Below are positions 5,702-6,403 of a DNA stretch of 6,403 bases, piece by piece. The DNA is from an uncultured Clostridia bacterium (lineage in GTDB: Bacteria; Bacillota; Clostridia; Oscillospirales; Ruminococcaceae), in contig CANRHA010000101.1 of the NCBI GenBank assembly GCA_947630315.1, forward strand, positions 1-6,403, written 5' to 3'. A program made the translations under genes and the position numbers. Below the pieces are notes generated by a model, which ran no database searches, was not told the origin of the DNA, and was given only the letters and a program-made list of their open reading frames with translations. Each line of letters begins with the position of its first letter. Within the stretch, counting starts at the first letter, position 1.

Positions 5702-5745
5702 TCCGCAGAAAAAAATCAATCTTTTGTCTTGAAAATGTTTGCGGA
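5702..5745. promoter_or_regulatory. Inverted half-sites in the lyase/GH88 divergent region
   Basis: TCCGCA (5702-5707) and TGCGGA (5740-5745) are perfect inverted repeats 32 bases apart in the 115-base gap between the two divergent start codons. They overlap or flank the likely promoters of both genes: the plus-strand promoter at 5729-5757, and a weak minus-strand TATTAT (5689-5694) with TTGATT (5714-5719) at a long 19-base spacing. A shared regulator bound to both half-sites is a reasonable guess, but the sites are short. Confidence 0.3.
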
Positions 5746-5757
5746 TTATGATACCAT
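5729..5757 (+). promoter_or_regulatory. Probable promoter of the GH88 gene
   Basis: TTGAAA (5729-5734) is followed after 17 bases by TACCAT (5752-5757), a good -35 and a modest -10. Transcription would start near 5764, just before the ribosome site CGGAGG (5767-5772), giving a very short leader. Confidence 0.5.
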
Positions 5758-5779
5758 TTAATTGAACGGAGGCGAGCGA

Positions 5780-6403
5780 ATGGAAGGAAATTATTGGCAG
5801 GAAGTCGCCGAGAAAGTCTACAGAAAAGCCGCGACGGTTGCGCTCGAAAACGCCGAAAAGATACCTTATTCGACCCAAAACGGGCGGTTTGACGACCAGA
5901 CCGGCAACATTTCCTGGTGGACGAACGGCTTTTGGGCAGGCCAGCTTTGGCAGCTTTACGGCGCGTTCGGCGATGAAAACTTGCGCGAAATCGCCGAGAA
6001 GATCGAGCAAAATTTAGACCGCGTTTTTCTCGACAGCTGCGGCATGGACCACGACAGCGGCTTTCGTTGGCTGATGAGCGCCGGCGCGAATTGGCGGCTC
6101 ACCGGCTCCGAGGCGTCGAAAAACCGCCTGATCCTTGCGGCAAACGACCTCGCGGGGAGGTTCAACCTTGTGGGAAATTTCATTCGCGCGTGGAACGATT
6201 CGGGCGACGGCTCGAAGGCGGGCTTGGCGATCATCGACTGCATGATGAACCTGCCGCTGCTTTATTTAGTTAGTGAGATTATAAATGATCCGCGCTTTTC
6301 GCAGATAGCATTCGCCCACGCCGACACCGCGATGAGGGCCTTTGTCCGGCCCGACGGCTCGGTCTGCCACATCGTCGAGTTCGACCCGAAAAGCGGCGAG
6401 CGG
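5780..6403 (+). CDS. Unsaturated glucuronyl hydrolase, GH88 family (5' part)
   Basis: The frame opens at ATG 5780, seven bases after CGGAGG, and runs off the window after 208 codons, so roughly the last 40-45 percent of the enzyme is missing. GH88 enzymes hydrolyse the unsaturated uronic acid left at the non-reducing end by polysaccharide lyases, using a vinyl-ether hydration mechanism. Family motifs occur in order: SWWTNGFWAGQLW (45-57), GMDHDSGF (88-95) and AIIDCMMNLPLLYL (150-163). Asp92 and Asp153 match the two catalytic aspartates known from the Bacillus sp. GL1 enzyme (D88 and D149). HIVEFDPKSGE near the end corresponds to the conserved His-containing loop. There is no signal peptide, so the enzyme is cytosolic. 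The divergent lyase gene would supply its substrate. GH105 is the nearest alternative family but lacks this HDSGF arrangement. Confidence 0.92.
   Translation, partial: MEGNYWQEVAEKVYRKAATVALENAEKIPYSTQNGRFDDQTGNISWWTNGFWAGQLWQLYGAFGDENLREIAEKIEQNLDRVFLDSCGMDHDSGFRWLMSAGANWRLTGSEASKNRLILAANDLAGRFNLVGNFIRAWNDSGDGSKAGLAIIDCMMNLPLLYLVSEIINDPRFSQIAFAHADTAMRAFVRPDGSVCHIVEFDPKSGER

Noticed and set aside
5730..5743. Catabolite-response (cre)-like site TGAAAATGTTTGCG
   Set aside because: It differs from the cre consensus at the central CG and at two of the last three informative positions, which is too weak to call.
5254..5751. Plus-strand ORF of 165 codons inside the lyase gene
   Set aside because: Its composition is Arg/Pro/Ala-rich, typical of a shadow frame opposite a GC-rich gene, and the opposite strand has clear family motifs.

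Overview
The window looks like chromosomal DNA of a gut- or rumen-type Firmicute, most likely a member of the Clostridia close to Oscillospiraceae/Ruminococcaceae. The basis is the protein styles seen: a clostridial Na+/Pi cotransporter tail, an Rrf2 regulator with a cysteine cluster, a Gram-positive LipO-like sugar-binding lipoprotein, a cytosolic heparinase II/III-family lyase and a GH88 enzyme. Strong AGGAGG-type ribosome sites, good sigma-A promoters, mixed GC content and numerous short intergenic repeats fit the same picture. Genus cannot be assigned from the sequence alone.

Layout. Positions 1-201 are the 3' end of a Na+/phosphate cotransporter (PhoU-like tail), followed by a clear terminator at 294-318. 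Positions 202-577 hold no convincing gene but carry two hairpin terminators, a GC palindrome joined to a heptamer-type tandem repeat, and a second GC hairpin. An Rrf2-family regulator (637-1071, +) follows behind a near-consensus promoter. Positions 1072-1595 are a gene-free, AT-rich stretch holding a candidate MITE-like element (1104-1329, 23-bp terminal inverted repeats) and two more palindrome-plus-heptamer repeats whose arms are arranged as a large inverted repeat. A sugar-binding lipoprotein (1596-3197, -) is encoded convergently and its stop codon lies inside a further heptamer array. Positions 3302-3721 (+) hold an unrecognised small ORF that may be the tail of a decayed gene. A heparinase II/III-family lyase (3895-5664, -) and a GH88 unsaturated glucuronyl hydrolase (5780-6403, +, cut by the window end) are divergently transcribed from a short shared intergenic region.

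How the genes fit together. The lyase and the GH88 enzyme make a coherent pair: lyases of this superfamily cleave uronic-acid glycans by beta-elimination, leaving a 4,5-unsaturated uronate that GH88 enzymes remove. Neither has a visible signal peptide, so processing of imported oligosaccharides in the cytosol is inferred. The nearby solute-binding lipoprotein could capture such oligosaccharides, but no permease is in the window and its ligand is unknown. The most interesting points are the repeat family with compensatory stem changes, the MITE-like element, and an apparent one-base frameshift at the 3' end of the lyase gene that leaves a protein-like tail of about 43 codons out of frame. No clearly new multi-gene system is visible.
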